Origin: Halobacteriales archaeon QS_9_68_42
GTDB lineage: Archaea; Halobacteriota; Halobacteria; Halobacteriales; Haloarculaceae
Assembly: GCA_003022905.1 (NCBI GenBank)
Contig: PXSE01000016.1
Location: 1 to 9,486, forward strand
Direction: 5' to 3'
DNA: 9,486 nucleotides
The notes under the pieces were generated by a model, which was not told the origin of the DNA, searched no databases, and saw nothing but the letters and a program-made list of their open reading frames with translations. Both the position numbers and the translations under genes were made by a program. Of this stretch, positions 1-6,101 are shown piece after piece. Position 1 is the first letter of the stretch; every line of letters begins with the position of its first letter.

Positions 1-1056
1 ATTCGCTGGTCGGTCAGCGACCGGAACGGGATGCCCTCGTCGATGAACTCGTCCATGAACTGGAACATCTGGTAGCGGGCGCGGAACAGACACATCACGG
101 TGCCCTCTTCGTCCTCCTCGAGGGTGCCGCGGACGTTCCGAACGAGGTCGAGCATCGAGGGGTTCGGCACCGCCTCGACGGAGCCGCCCTGCGTGCGCGG
201 CTTGAGGTCCTTGTCCTGGCGCTTGTCGATGTGGTCTATCTGGGTGTTGACGGCGTTGAGGATTTTCGACGGCAGCCGGTAGGAGTTCGGTAGCACGACG
301 TCGTCGTCGACATCCTCGTCGAGCAGGAGGTTGGGGTCGGCGCCCTGCCAGGCGTACACGACTTGGTCGTCGTCGCCGGCAATCAGCACCGAATCAACGT
401 GGGGCTTCCACTCGTCGTAGACGGCGTACTGCAGGGTGGTGATGTCCTGGAACTCGTCAATGACGAGGTGGTCGACGGTGGGGACCAGCGAGCGCTGCTT
501 GACCCGCTCGAGCATGTCAGCAAAGCCGACGACCCCGTGTTCGCCCTTGTAGGCGCGCCACGCGCGGATGGCCTCGGGGATGTCGACCCGGTCGTCCGAG
601 GAGGGCCACGTCGGGGTGTACTTGTTGCCCGTCTGGGCGGCGCTCGGTCCGCTGGAGCCACTGGGAGGTGGCGATTATCTTGTTGCCGAGCGTCGTCGAC
701 CGCGCCGACCGCCGGCGGGCGGACTTGTACTCGTCCTCGAACTCGATGCCGTACTCCTCGCAGAAGGCCTCCTTGTCGTCCTCGCCGACCACGTCGCCCC
801 GCGAGAGGTTCAGCAGTTCGTAGGCCTTGGCGTGCATTGTACAGACGTTGCTCCGGAGCGACTTTGGGCTTCGGTCGAGCCGGTCGGAGAGCCGCTCGCG
901 GACCTCCGAGGCCGCCGCTCGCGTGTAGGAGACCACCAGGATGTCCTCGACGGCGACCCCCTCGTCGAGCATCTCGTCGACCCGGTCGAGCAGCGCCGTC
1001 GTCTTCCCGCTACCGGGGCCACCGAACAGTCGTGTCACGTGGGTGGAATCAGTCAT
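1..1056 (-). pseudogene. UvrD/Rep-family (SF1) ATP-dependent DNA helicase, 5' part, frame broken near 640
   Basis: This encodes the N-terminal half of a superfamily 1 DNA helicase; the 3' end lies beyond the window start. From the ATG at 1056, the first 139 codons give a Walker A motif (GGPGSGKTT, residues 12-20), a motif Ia-like VVSYTRAAASEVRERL segment, NVCTMHAKAYELL, and finally SQWLQRTER. Homology then leaves this frame, which runs to a stop at 517. It resumes in another minus-strand frame with AQTGNKYTPTWP (from about 638) and stays open to position 1. That second frame carries motif II (VIDEFQD), motif III (IAGDDDQVVYAWQGADP) and motif IV (LPNSYRLP). From memory of intact haloarchaeal homologues, roughly 20-30 residues between the two blocks are missing, so this looks like an internal deletion whose length is not a multiple of three, not a one-base slip. 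It could be a real pseudogene or an assembly error. Family assignment is firm; functional state is not. Confidence 0.85.
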
Positions 1057-1078
1057 TATTCGTTTAATGCCGCGCTGC

Positions 1079-1088
1079 GGTATAAATC
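1079..1088 (-). promoter_or_regulatory. TATA box of the helicase gene
   Basis: On the minus strand the sequence reads ATTTATA at 1087-1081, 25 nt upstream of the helicase ATG at 1056. This spacing places the transcription start at or very near the start codon, which fits a leaderless haloarchaeal transcript. There is no Shine-Dalgarno sequence in between. Confidence 0.6.
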
Positions 1089-1645
1089 GAGTGCTTGTAT
1101 TCGGCGCGGCCCACTCGCGGCGTCAGTTCGCAAAATTCACTCGGCCAGGTATGCCTCAAGCGAGGAGTGTCGGGCGACAGTACCCAACTAAACCTCCGGC
1201 AATCCGTTTCTCGCGCCGCTTTCAGGTGCGGGTCCGACCCTACTACGGGTTCGAGTTGTCCCGAAATCCAACGTATAGCCGATACGCTATGTACACTGCT
1301 AATATCAGCAGCACCACGCGACCGGGCCGACGACCTCAGATCCGCCCGGGATCTGCGCTGGAACGAATGTGAGGGTCGTCGGAGCTGTGAACTGTGGAGC
1401 CATTGGTGGAGTAATTTGGAACTTGATATCGAGTAGTCGGTTGATAGCTGATGTAATAAACCTTCTATAATTAAGAATTATAACAATGAGTTATCCTTCG
1501 GGCCGCATAGCGGTGTCGGGGAGGAACGACGGACACTGGTGAGCGGGGGACGACCGATTTGGCCAGGCAGTACGTTCGTCTTTCGGGCACTTGCACTCAA
1601 GTAAGCACCGATGAGCAACGGATAGAGAACCGTTCGCAGATCGTC
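1089..1645. other. Gene-free stretch with small dyads and an AT-rich patch
   Basis: No convincing coding sequence was seen on either strand; the open frames are short, and none shows an acidic haloarchaeal protein or a known motif. Three inverted repeats lie close together: ATAGC/GCTAT at 1275-1290, CTGCT/AGCAG at 1296-1311, and a larger structure at 1327-1382. An AT-rich palindrome, TATAATT-aag-AATTATA, lies at 1466-1482. An 18-codon frame starts at the ATG at 1486, just after it, but I see no reason to call it a gene. Confidence 0.5.
1327..1382. other. Nested inverted repeat, possible structured RNA or DNA element
   Basis: The outer arms CCGACGAC (1327-1334) and GTCGTCGG (1375-1382) are perfect complements, and pairing extends inward through CCTCA/TGAGG with one bulge. 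Inside is a perfect 7-bp hairpin, CAGATCC-gcccg-GGATCTG (1337-1355), which shares two bases with the outer arm extension. No known RNA family is recognised and no promoter is clearly attached, so this is only a structural observation. Confidence 0.3.
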
Positions 1646-1816
1646 TCAGGTCGGCTGCCACCCGCAGACCGTACACGACGACGCCTCGAGCCCGTGGAGT
1701 CCGCCGCAGTCCGGGCACCGCTTTTTGTTGTAGTCGCGCTCCCAGGAGAGAGACTCGGTTTCGTGGCCTCGCTCGTCGAGGAACTCGTCGAAGATGTCGT
1801 CGTTTGCGGTCGCCAT
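1646..1816 (-). CDS. HVO_0416-like small zinc-ribbon protein (56 aa)
   Basis: This is a complete 56-aa protein from ATG 1816 to TGA 1646. The N-terminal half is acidic (MATANDDIFDEFLDERGHETE). It is followed by SWERDYNKKRCPDCGG, then a second pair CTVCGW near the end. The CPDC and CTVC pairs (residues 34-37 and 48-51, spacing CxxC-x10-CxxC) form a rubredoxin-like zinc knuckle pair expected to bind one zinc ion. The overall pattern matches, from memory, the haloarchaeal HVO_0416 family of zinc-finger miniproteins, whose function is unknown. A TATA box lies 27 nt upstream and there is no Shine-Dalgarno sequence, so the gene is probably a leaderless single-gene unit. The start is fixed by the family-like N-terminus and promoter spacing. 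The stop is followed by gene-free sequence. Confidence 0.85.
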   Translation of the reverse strand: MATANDDIFDEFLDERGHETESLSWERDYNKKRCPDCGGLHGLEASSCTVCGWQPT

Positions 1817-1842
1817 ACAGATCCCTGTAGGCAGACCACGGC

Positions 1843-1850
1843 TATAAAAT
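1843..1850 (-). promoter_or_regulatory. TATA box of the zinc-ribbon gene
   Basis: The minus strand reads ATTTTATA at 1850-1843, 27 nt before the ATG at 1816. This is the spacing expected when transcription begins at the start codon itself. Confidence 0.6.
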
Positions 1851-1908
1851 CTGTGGTAGCCCTTATCACGGTGGTAGTGTCGCGGGGCGCGCCCCCGGCG
1901 GCTTTTGA

Positions 1909-2055
1909 TCGTCGACGCCGAAGCGGGCCGAGCGCACCGTCGAAACGCTTGAGAACGCGGGCGTCGAGGTCCGCTTCGAGCGCTACGGCGTCGGCCACGG
2001 CACGACGCCCGAGGAGGTTACTAACGTCGTCGAGTGGGTCGAGGAGCGATACTGA
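1909..2055 (+). pseudogene. C-terminal remnant of an alpha/beta hydrolase (dienelactone hydrolase / phospholipase-carboxylesterase type)
   Basis: The plus frame ending at TGA 2053-2055 reads AERTVETLENAGVEVRFERY, then GVGHGTTPEEVTNVVEWVEERY. This is the typical C-terminus of haloarchaeal alpha/beta hydrolases of the carboxylesterase/dienelactone hydrolase group; the His in GHGTTPEE would be the catalytic His. The nucleophile elbow and acidic residue should lie upstream, but the frame is closed by an in-frame TGA at 1906-1908. There is no ATG, GTG or TTG before the homologous part starts near 1927. About 45 residues are therefore left of a protein that normally has about 200 or more. The upstream side abuts the promoter of the divergent zinc-ribbon gene, so the 5' part was lost by deletion or rearrangement. 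The family call rests on this short tail, so the exact subgroup is uncertain. Confidence 0.65.
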
Positions 2056-2068
2056 CGGCGCCACCCCC

Positions 2069-2083
2069 AATGCGCAACGCATT
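2069..2083. promoter_or_regulatory. Perfect dyad AATGCG-caa-CGCATT upstream of the dehydrogenase operon
   Basis: Six-base arms separated by three bases lie just upstream of the TTTGATTA TATA-like segment and the DtxR-like operator. It occupies the position of a BRE or an activator/repressor site for the gene starting at 2110. It could also act as a weak 3' hairpin for the hydrolase remnant. No family assignment is possible. Confidence 0.3.
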
Positions 2084-2086
2084 TGA

Positions 2087-2100
2087 TTAGGTCTGCCTAA
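2087..2100. promoter_or_regulatory. DtxR/SirR-like operator TTAGG-tctg-CCTAA
   Basis: This is a perfect inverted repeat, TTAGG(N4)CCTAA, ending 9 nt before the ATG at 2110. The half-sites match the core of the binding site of DtxR-type metal-dependent repressors (the corynebacterial DtxR box contains TTAGG and CCTAA half-sites). A TATA-like TTTGATTA (2082-2089) overlaps its left arm, so a bound repressor would block transcription factor or polymerase access. A second copy with the same spacing lies at 4250-4263. Iron or manganese control is inferred, not shown. Confidence 0.6.
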
Positions 2101-2109
2101 ACCGTCCTC

Positions 2110-2634
2110 ATGCAACTGTCCCGGCGGGACGCCATCGCCGCGCTGGGAGCCGTCGGCGCGGGAGCGGGCGCTATCTACGCCGCCCGGGAGTCGGACGATT
2201 CGCCGCCCGGCGAGTCGGACCCCGACGTCGAGACGCTGACCGCGGTCGCGGAGGTGGTCTACCCCGACGAGGTGACGGGCCTGGGAAGCTTTATCGAGGC
2301 CTACGCCCGACGGCGGGCGGCGGCCGACGACGAGCACGCCCGCGGGGTCCGGGCGGCGGTGACGGAGCTAAACGACCGCGCAGAGGCGTGGTACGGCGCG
2401 CCGTTCGCGGCGCTTTCGGCCGACGACCGCGACTCGCTGCTGCGTGAGGTGGGCGCCGACACCGCCGAGGAGGACCCCGCCGGGACGACCGCCGAGCGGG
2501 TGCGGTACTACGTCGTCAACGACCTACTGTTGGCGCTGTACGCCTCCCCAACCGGCGGGGAACTGGTCGGCATCGAGAACCCCCAGGGACATCCCGGCGG
2601 GACGGACAGCTACCAGCGGGGGCCGGGCCCGTGA
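2110..2634 (+). CDS. Gluconate 2-dehydrogenase subunit 3 family protein, Tat-exported small subunit
   Basis: This 174-aa protein is the likely small (gamma) subunit of a membrane or cell-surface dehydrogenase. The N-terminus MQLSRRDAIAALG is a twin-arginine signal (Arg5-Arg6) with a hydrophobic, Ala/Gly-rich core at about residues 8-24. There is no lipobox cysteine. The rest is acidic and helical, with the family's TLTAVAEVVYP segment near residues 43-54, and ends with ALYASPTGGELVGIENPQGHPGG, typical of the gluconate 2-dehydrogenase subunit 3 family. In bacterial FAD-glucose and gluconate dehydrogenases, this subunit lends its Tat signal to the flavoprotein, which has none. The stop overlaps the GTG start of the GMC gene (GTGA), indicating translational coupling. 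A TTAGG-N4-CCTAA operator lies immediately upstream. The ATG at 2110 is chosen because the Tat motif starts there. The substrate cannot be read from the sequence. Confidence 0.88.
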   Translation: MQLSRRDAIAALGAVGAGAGAIYAARESDDSPPGESDPDVETLTAVAEVVYPDEVTGLGSFIEAYARRRAAADDEHARGVRAAVTELNDRAEAWYGAPFAALSADDRDSLLREVGADTAEEDPAGTTAERVRYYVVNDLLLALYASPTGGELVGIENPQGHPGGTDSYQRGPGP

Positions 2635-4253
2635 GCGGCGCCTCATCGACGGCCGGAGAGCGGGACCGCACGCCAGTCCCGGGAGCCGACGTCTGCGTCG
2701 TGGGCGCGGGCCCGGCGGGCGCGCTGGTCGCCGACCGGCTGGCGGCCGACCACGAGGTGGTCATCCTCGACGCGGGGCCGCGGTTCGACTCCGGGGACCG
2801 GCTCGACCGCCAGGAGCGCGCCATCCGACCGGCCTACGACCGGCCGGACGTCTGGGAGATGGGCGGCCCCCGGGACGCCCACTCGGCGTCCGGCGAGCGG
2901 TTCTACCCGCTCAACCACGCCCGCGTCAAGGGGGTCGGCGGCTCGACGCTCCACTGGCAGGGGATGGTCATGCGCCTCCACGAGGCGGACTTCAACTCCG
3001 GCACGGAGCGGGGCGTCGGCCCCGACTGGCCGGTCGATTACGCGGACCTCCGGCCCTACTACGCCGAGGCCGAGCGGGCCTTCGGCGTCTCCGGCGCCGA
3101 CGACAACCCATTCGGGCCGCCCCGCGAGGAGCCGTTCCCCAACCCCGCGTTCCCGCCCTCCCACAGCGACTCGCTGTTCGCGGAAGCATGCGAGGAGCTG
3201 GGCATCGCGACCCACTCGGTGCCGAACGCCCGCAACTCCGAACCGTACGACGGGCGCGGCGAGTGCGTCGGCTACGGCACCTGCCAGCCGGTGTGTCCCT
3301 CCGGCGCAAAGTACGACGCGACCGTCCACGTCGAGAACGCCGAACGGAGGGGGGCGACCGTCATCGACCGCGCCCGGGTGACGGAGCTGGCCCACGGCCC
3401 CGACCGAATCGAGGCGGCCGTCTACGTCACGCCCGACGGGACCGAACACCGCCAGGCGGCCGACGCCTTCGTCCTGACGGCGGGCGGCGTCGAGATTCCG
3501 CGCCTGCTCCTGCTGTCGGCCTCGGACCACTACCCCGACGGCCTCGCGAACTCCAGCGGCGCGGTCGGCCAGTACTTCACCGACCACCTGTTCGCCGGCG
3601 TCGGCGGCGTCCTCGAGGAACCGACCCGGCAGAACCACGTCGGCTTCATCACGACCGAGAGCCACCAGTTCTACGACGAGGCCGACGAAGCGGTGGCGCC
3701 GTTCAAGCTCGAGTTCCTCAACTACGCGGGCCCGTCGCCGGTCGAACTAGCAATGACGGGCGACGACTGGGGCGACGAGCTGCTCGAACGGCTACGGAAC
3801 TCCTACGGCGGCCACGTCGCCGTCGGCGCCCTCGTCGAACAGCTGCCCCGCGAGGACAGCTACATCGGCCTCGACGACAATCGGACCGACGACCTCGGCA
3901 ACCCGGTGCCCGACGTCCACTGGACCGTCGGCGACCGCGCGCTGCGAACCATCGAGCGGGCCAACGAGATTCAGCGGGAGGTCCTCGAGGAGCTGGGCGC
4001 CGAGGTGACCTGGACCGCCGGCCCCGACTCGACCGGTCCCGCCTACCACCACATGGGCACCACGCGGATGGGCGAGGACTCCACGGAGAGCGTCGTCGAC
4101 CCCACGTTGTGCACTCACGACCTCGAGAACTGCTGGATATCCTCCTCGTCGGTCTTCCCGACCGGCGGCGCCGTCAACCCGACGCTGACCATCGCGGCGT
4201 TGTCGCTTCTGACCGCCGACGCCGTCGACGAGGCCCTCTCGCAGTCGCTTTAG
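2631..4253 (+). CDS. GMC-family flavoprotein dehydrogenase with a [3Fe-4S]-type cysteine motif (catalytic subunit)
   Basis: This 540-aa FAD-dependent oxidoreductase is the catalytic subunit paired with the preceding Tat protein. The Rossmann dinucleotide site VCVVGAGPAGALVADRLA is at about residues 21-38, and GVGGSTLHWQGM (101-112) is the GMC FAD-binding segment. At 212-222 the protein has CVGYGTCQPVC followed by PSGAKYD. The spacing C-x5-C-x3-C (Cys212, Cys218, Cys222) matches the cysteines that hold the [3Fe-4S] cluster in bacterial FAD-glucose dehydrogenase alpha subunits. The C-terminal catalytic region has YHHMGTTRMG (His473/His474) and TGGAVNPTLT (Asn516), the usual GMC His/Asn pair. 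It has no signal peptide of its own, so export is probably as a complex with the small subunit. The start is the GTG at 2631, overlapping the upstream stop by 4 nt. No cytochrome subunit is encoded nearby; the electron acceptor (perhaps halocyanin or quinone) and the sugar or alcohol substrate are unknown. Confidence 0.9.
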   Translation: MSGASSTAGERDRTPVPGADVCVVGAGPAGALVADRLAADHEVVILDAGPRFDSGDRLDRQERAIRPAYDRPDVWEMGGPRDAHSASGERFYPLNHARVKGVGGSTLHWQGMVMRLHEADFNSGTERGVGPDWPVDYADLRPYYAEAERAFGVSGADDNPFGPPREEPFPNPAFPPSHSDSLFAEACEELGIATHSVPNARNSEPYDGRGECVGYGTCQPVCPSGAKYDATVHVENAERRGATVIDRARVTELAHGPDRIEAAVYVTPDGTEHRQAADAFVLTAGGVEIPRLLLLSASDHYPDGLANSSGAVGQYFTDHLFAGVGGVLEEPTRQNHVGFITTESHQFYDEADEAVAPFKLEFLNYAGPSPVELAMTGDDWGDELLERLRNSYGGHVAVGALVEQLPREDSYIGLDDNRTDDLGNPVPDVHWTVGDRALRTIERANEIQREVLEELGAEVTWTAGPDSTGPAYHHMGTTRMGEDSTESVVDPTLCTHDLENCWISSSSVFPTGGAVNPTLTIAALSLLTADAVDEALSQSL

Positions 4254-4264
4254 GCAAACCTAAA
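4249..4264. promoter_or_regulatory. Second DtxR/SirR-like operator TTTAGG-caaa-CCTAAA
   Basis: This perfect inverted repeat with 6-base arms and a 4-base centre has the same TTAGG-N4-CCTAA core as the site at 2087-2100. It overlaps the TAG stop of the GMC gene (4251-4253) and ends 33 nt before the ATG of the glycosyltransferase. The TAAAAG at 4261-4266 could be the TATA element of that gene and overlaps the right arm, so the site is placed to repress glycosyltransferase transcription. Confidence 0.6.
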
Positions 4265-4297
4265 AGCTCAAGTGTGGCCGCTGGATACTGTACGGCA

Positions 4298-5065
4298 ATG
4301 AGCACGCTGGAGACGGACGCGGCGGACGCAAACGGCGCCGACACCGACGAACGTCGGGAGTTCACCTTCGACGACCTCAGCGTCGTGATGGGCACCTACA
4401 ACGAGGAGGCGGCCGTCGGGACGGTCATCTCCGACATCGAGCAAGTGACCGACGGCCGCGCGGAGGTGGTCTGCGTCGACGGGTCCGACGACCGCACGCC
4501 CGAAATCGCCGAGGAACACGGCGCCCGCGTCATCCGCCAGGAGCCGCGCGGGTACGGCGTCGCCGTCGGGGCGGCGCTGGAGGCCGCCTCCCGCGAGGTC
4601 GTCGTCACGACCGACTGCGACGACACCTACCCGATGGCGGCGCTGCCAGCGTTCCTCGAGGCCGTAAACGAGGGGTGCGACGTGGTCAGCGGCGACCGAC
4701 TGTACCACGGCGCCGAGGCGATGCCGGCGTTCAACCGCCTCGGCAACCACGCCTTCGCCGTCGTCGCGAGCGCCCTGCTGGGCGAGCGGGTCCACGACAC
4801 CACCACCGGCATGCGGGCCTACCGCCGGGAGGTCATCGACGAGGTCGAGTGGACCGAAAACACCGGCCTGTCGGCAGAACTCCTGATGCGACCGCTGGCC
4901 CGCGGCTACGACGTTCGCGAGCTCCCCGTCGAGTACGCCGAGCGGGCCGGTGAGACGAAACTCGACCCGCTGACCGGCGGCGCCGAGATCGCTAAGTCCA
5001 TTCTGAAGGTCGGCCTCGAGGAGCGGTTCCGAGCGATCTCATGGAGCAGGAAGCGGCCGAACTGA
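4298..5065 (+). CDS. Family 2 glycosyltransferase, dolichyl-phosphate hexose transferase-like
   Basis: This 255-aa GT-A fold glycosyltransferase is expected to move a hexose from a nucleotide sugar to a polyprenyl (dolichyl) phosphate at the cytoplasmic face of the membrane. Visible motifs are LSVVMGTYNEE (27-37), VVCVDGSDDRTPEIAEEHG (57-75), RGYGVAVGAALEAA (84-97), the metal-binding DCDD (106-109) in TTDCDDTYP, and DTTTGMRAYRR (167-177). The C-terminal part, with PVEYAERAGETKLDPLTGG, is typical of DPM1-like enzymes. No transmembrane segment is seen, so membrane contact would be peripheral. The acidic first 23 residues lie outside the fold. The ATG at 4298 lies 45 nt after the GMC stop, and the TTAGG-N4-CCTAA operator sits in that gap, so it may have its own promoter. 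The same frame continues upstream as an open but Arg/Pro-rich shadow of the GMC gene, which is not coding. Sugar and acceptor are unknown. Confidence 0.85.
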   Translation: MSTLETDAADANGADTDERREFTFDDLSVVMGTYNEEAAVGTVISDIEQVTDGRAEVVCVDGSDDRTPEIAEEHGARVIRQEPRGYGVAVGAALEAASREVVVTTDCDDTYPMAALPAFLEAVNEGCDVVSGDRLYHGAEAMPAFNRLGNHAFAVVASALLGERVHDTTTGMRAYRREVIDEVEWTENTGLSAELLMRPLARGYDVRELPVEYAERAGETKLDPLTGGAEIAKSILKVGLEERFRAISWSRKRPN

Positions 5066-5108
5066 TGACTGCCAGCGAACGGCCACGTGGGCGGGGCTTG
5101 TGCAGCAT

Positions 5109-5386
5109 CCGCGCGAGCGAAGCGAGCGCGGTTCCCGGCGCCGACCGGAGGGAGGCGCCGTAGCGACGAGTGACTAACGCGCGGCCGTCAGGCCGCGCGG
5201 CTGGAGCGAGTCGCTATGTTTCACGGCGCCTTCGGCGCCGTTCAACGTACCGAGGCGGCTTCGCCGTGGTTCGAGAGACGCGGAACGCGTCTCTCGTCAT
5301 CACGAGAGAGCTTCGCTCTCTCGAACGACCTCGCAATTTTTCCCCGAGTTTTTGCCGGGGCGGCCGCAGGCCGCCCCGTGCAAAAA
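5109..5386. repeat. Array of eight GC-rich hairpins between convergent genes
   Basis: Consecutive inverted repeats fill most of this interval: 5109-5131 (CCGCGC/GCGCGG around a GCGAAGC mini-hairpin), 5136-5160 (CGGCGCC/GGCGCCG, 11-nt loop), 5178-5199 (9-bp stem, GTCA loop) enclosed by TAGCGAC/GTCGCTA at 5161-5216, 5223-5241 (8 bp, TTC loop), 5256-5266 (4 bp, TTC), 5272-5296 (11 bp, GAA), 5303-5323 (9 bp, TTC) and 5349-5386 (17 bp with one bulge, GCA loop). Most have three-base loops of the GNA type on one strand. The CGAGAGA arms of the sixth and seventh hairpins can also pair with each other. The array lies between the 3' ends of a plus-strand and a minus-strand gene. Similar GC-rich palindromes occur between haloarchaeal genes, but I know of no defined function. 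Confidence 0.8.
5337..5386. terminator. Bidirectional terminator region between convergent genes
   Basis: Plus-strand T runs at 5337-5341 and 5349-5353 follow the glycosyltransferase transcript. On the minus strand, CTCTTTTTGC (about 5391-5380) follows the phosphoesterase stop at 5395. The 17-bp hairpin 5349-5386 (TTTTTGC+CGGGGCGGCC / GGCCGCCCCG+T+GCAAAAA) links them. Archaeal termination depends mainly on U tracts, so both transcripts could end here. Confidence 0.55.
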
Positions 5387-5394
5387 GAGGGTGG

Positions 5395-6054
5395 TCATCG
5401 CCCCTTCTTCAGGCGCCGGCCGGTGTCCCGTGGCAGGCCGGCGGCCTCGACGGCCTCGACGACCGCCTCGATGTCGTACTCGACGCGGTGTTCCTCGACG
5501 GTCAGCGCCTCGAGGTCGACGACGGCGTAGGCGGCCCGGGGGTCGTCGTCGCGTGGCTGGCCGACCGACCCCGGGTTCATTACGACGCCGTCGTCGTAAA
5601 TTTCGTAGGCCTGGACGTGGGTGTGGCCCATCACGAGGACGTCCTCGCCCCCGAGCAGTCGCTCGGAGAACAGCGCGGGGTAGGTGTAGCGGTTCGGGTC
5701 GTCGGGGTGGCCGTGGACGACCTTCATCCGGCCCTCGAAGAGGAGACGCTCCTCGGGCAGGTCCGAGAGCCACTTCATCGCCGTCTCGTCGAGGCGTTCG
5801 CGGGCGTGCTCGACGCCGGCGTCGGCCATGCCGTTGCCGGCGAAGCCGGTTCCGGTGACGACGGCGCGGTCGTGGTTGCCCATCACGGTCGGGACGTCCC
5901 GCTCTCGAAGGGTTTCGACGCACGAGGCGGGCCGGGGGTTGTAGCCCACCACGTCGCCGGCACAGACCAGCGCGTCCACGTCCGGCATGTCACCCAGCAC
6001 CGCCTCCAGGGCGACCCGGTTGGCGTGGATGTCGGAGGTAACGCCCACTCTCAT
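5395..6054 (-). CDS. YfcE-like metallophosphoesterase (calcineurin-like superfamily)
   Basis: This 219-aa cytoplasmic metal-dependent phosphoesterase has all the superfamily metal ligands in order: DIH (Asp8, His10), GD (Asp34) in CAGDVVGYNP, GNHD (Asn60-His61), VHGH (His114, His116) and GHTH (His144, His146), followed by NPGSVGQPR (160-168). This arrangement and length match the YfcE/MJ0936-like group, which usually hydrolyses small phosphodiesters or phosphomonoesters with two metal ions such as Mn2+ or Ni2+. The start at 6054 places MRVGVTSDIHAN at the N-terminus as in the family. It lies 47 nt after the stop of the 64-aa gene on the same strand, so the two may be co-transcribed. The basic tail RRLKKGR is unusual for an acidic haloarchaeal protein. 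The natural substrate is unknown. Confidence 0.9.
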   Translation of the reverse strand: MRVGVTSDIHANRVALEAVLGDMPDVDALVCAGDVVGYNPRPASCVETLRERDVPTVMGNHDRAVVTGTGFAGNGMADAGVEHARERLDETAMKWLSDLPEERLLFEGRMKVVHGHPDDPNRYTYPALFSERLLGGEDVLVMGHTHVQAYEIYDDGVVMNPGSVGQPRDDDPRAAYAVVDLEALTVEEHRVEYDIEAVVEAVEAAGLPRDTGRRLKKGR

Positions 6055-6101
6055 GACTCGGTCTTCGGCCGCCGCCGGCTAATGGGTGGCGGTCCGCCGG
6101 C

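Noticed and set aside
363..1067. 234-aa plus-strand frame opposite the helicase
   Set aside because: The translation is low-complexity and Arg-rich; all helicase motifs are on the minus strand.
1597..2337. 246-aa minus-strand frame spanning the hydrolase remnant and zinc-ribbon gene
   Set aside because: It has no domain, overlaps the zinc-ribbon gene in a different frame and runs antisense into the dehydrogenase subunit; a shadow.
2444..4297. Very long open frame upstream of and in frame with the glycosyltransferase, apparently giving an 873-aa fusion
   Set aside because: The translation over 2444-4297 is Arg/Pro/Gly-rich with no domain, while the overlapping frame encodes a canonical GMC flavoprotein; it is a high-GC shadow.
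5065..5163. 32-codon frame starting in the glycosyltransferase stop (ATGA)
   Set aside because: Most of it is a translation of the first two hairpins; such peptides are by-products of the palindromic sequence.
5109..5386. The hairpin series as a CRISPR array or rho-like repeat family
   Set aside because: The units differ in sequence and length and have no regular spacers, so it is not a CRISPR array.
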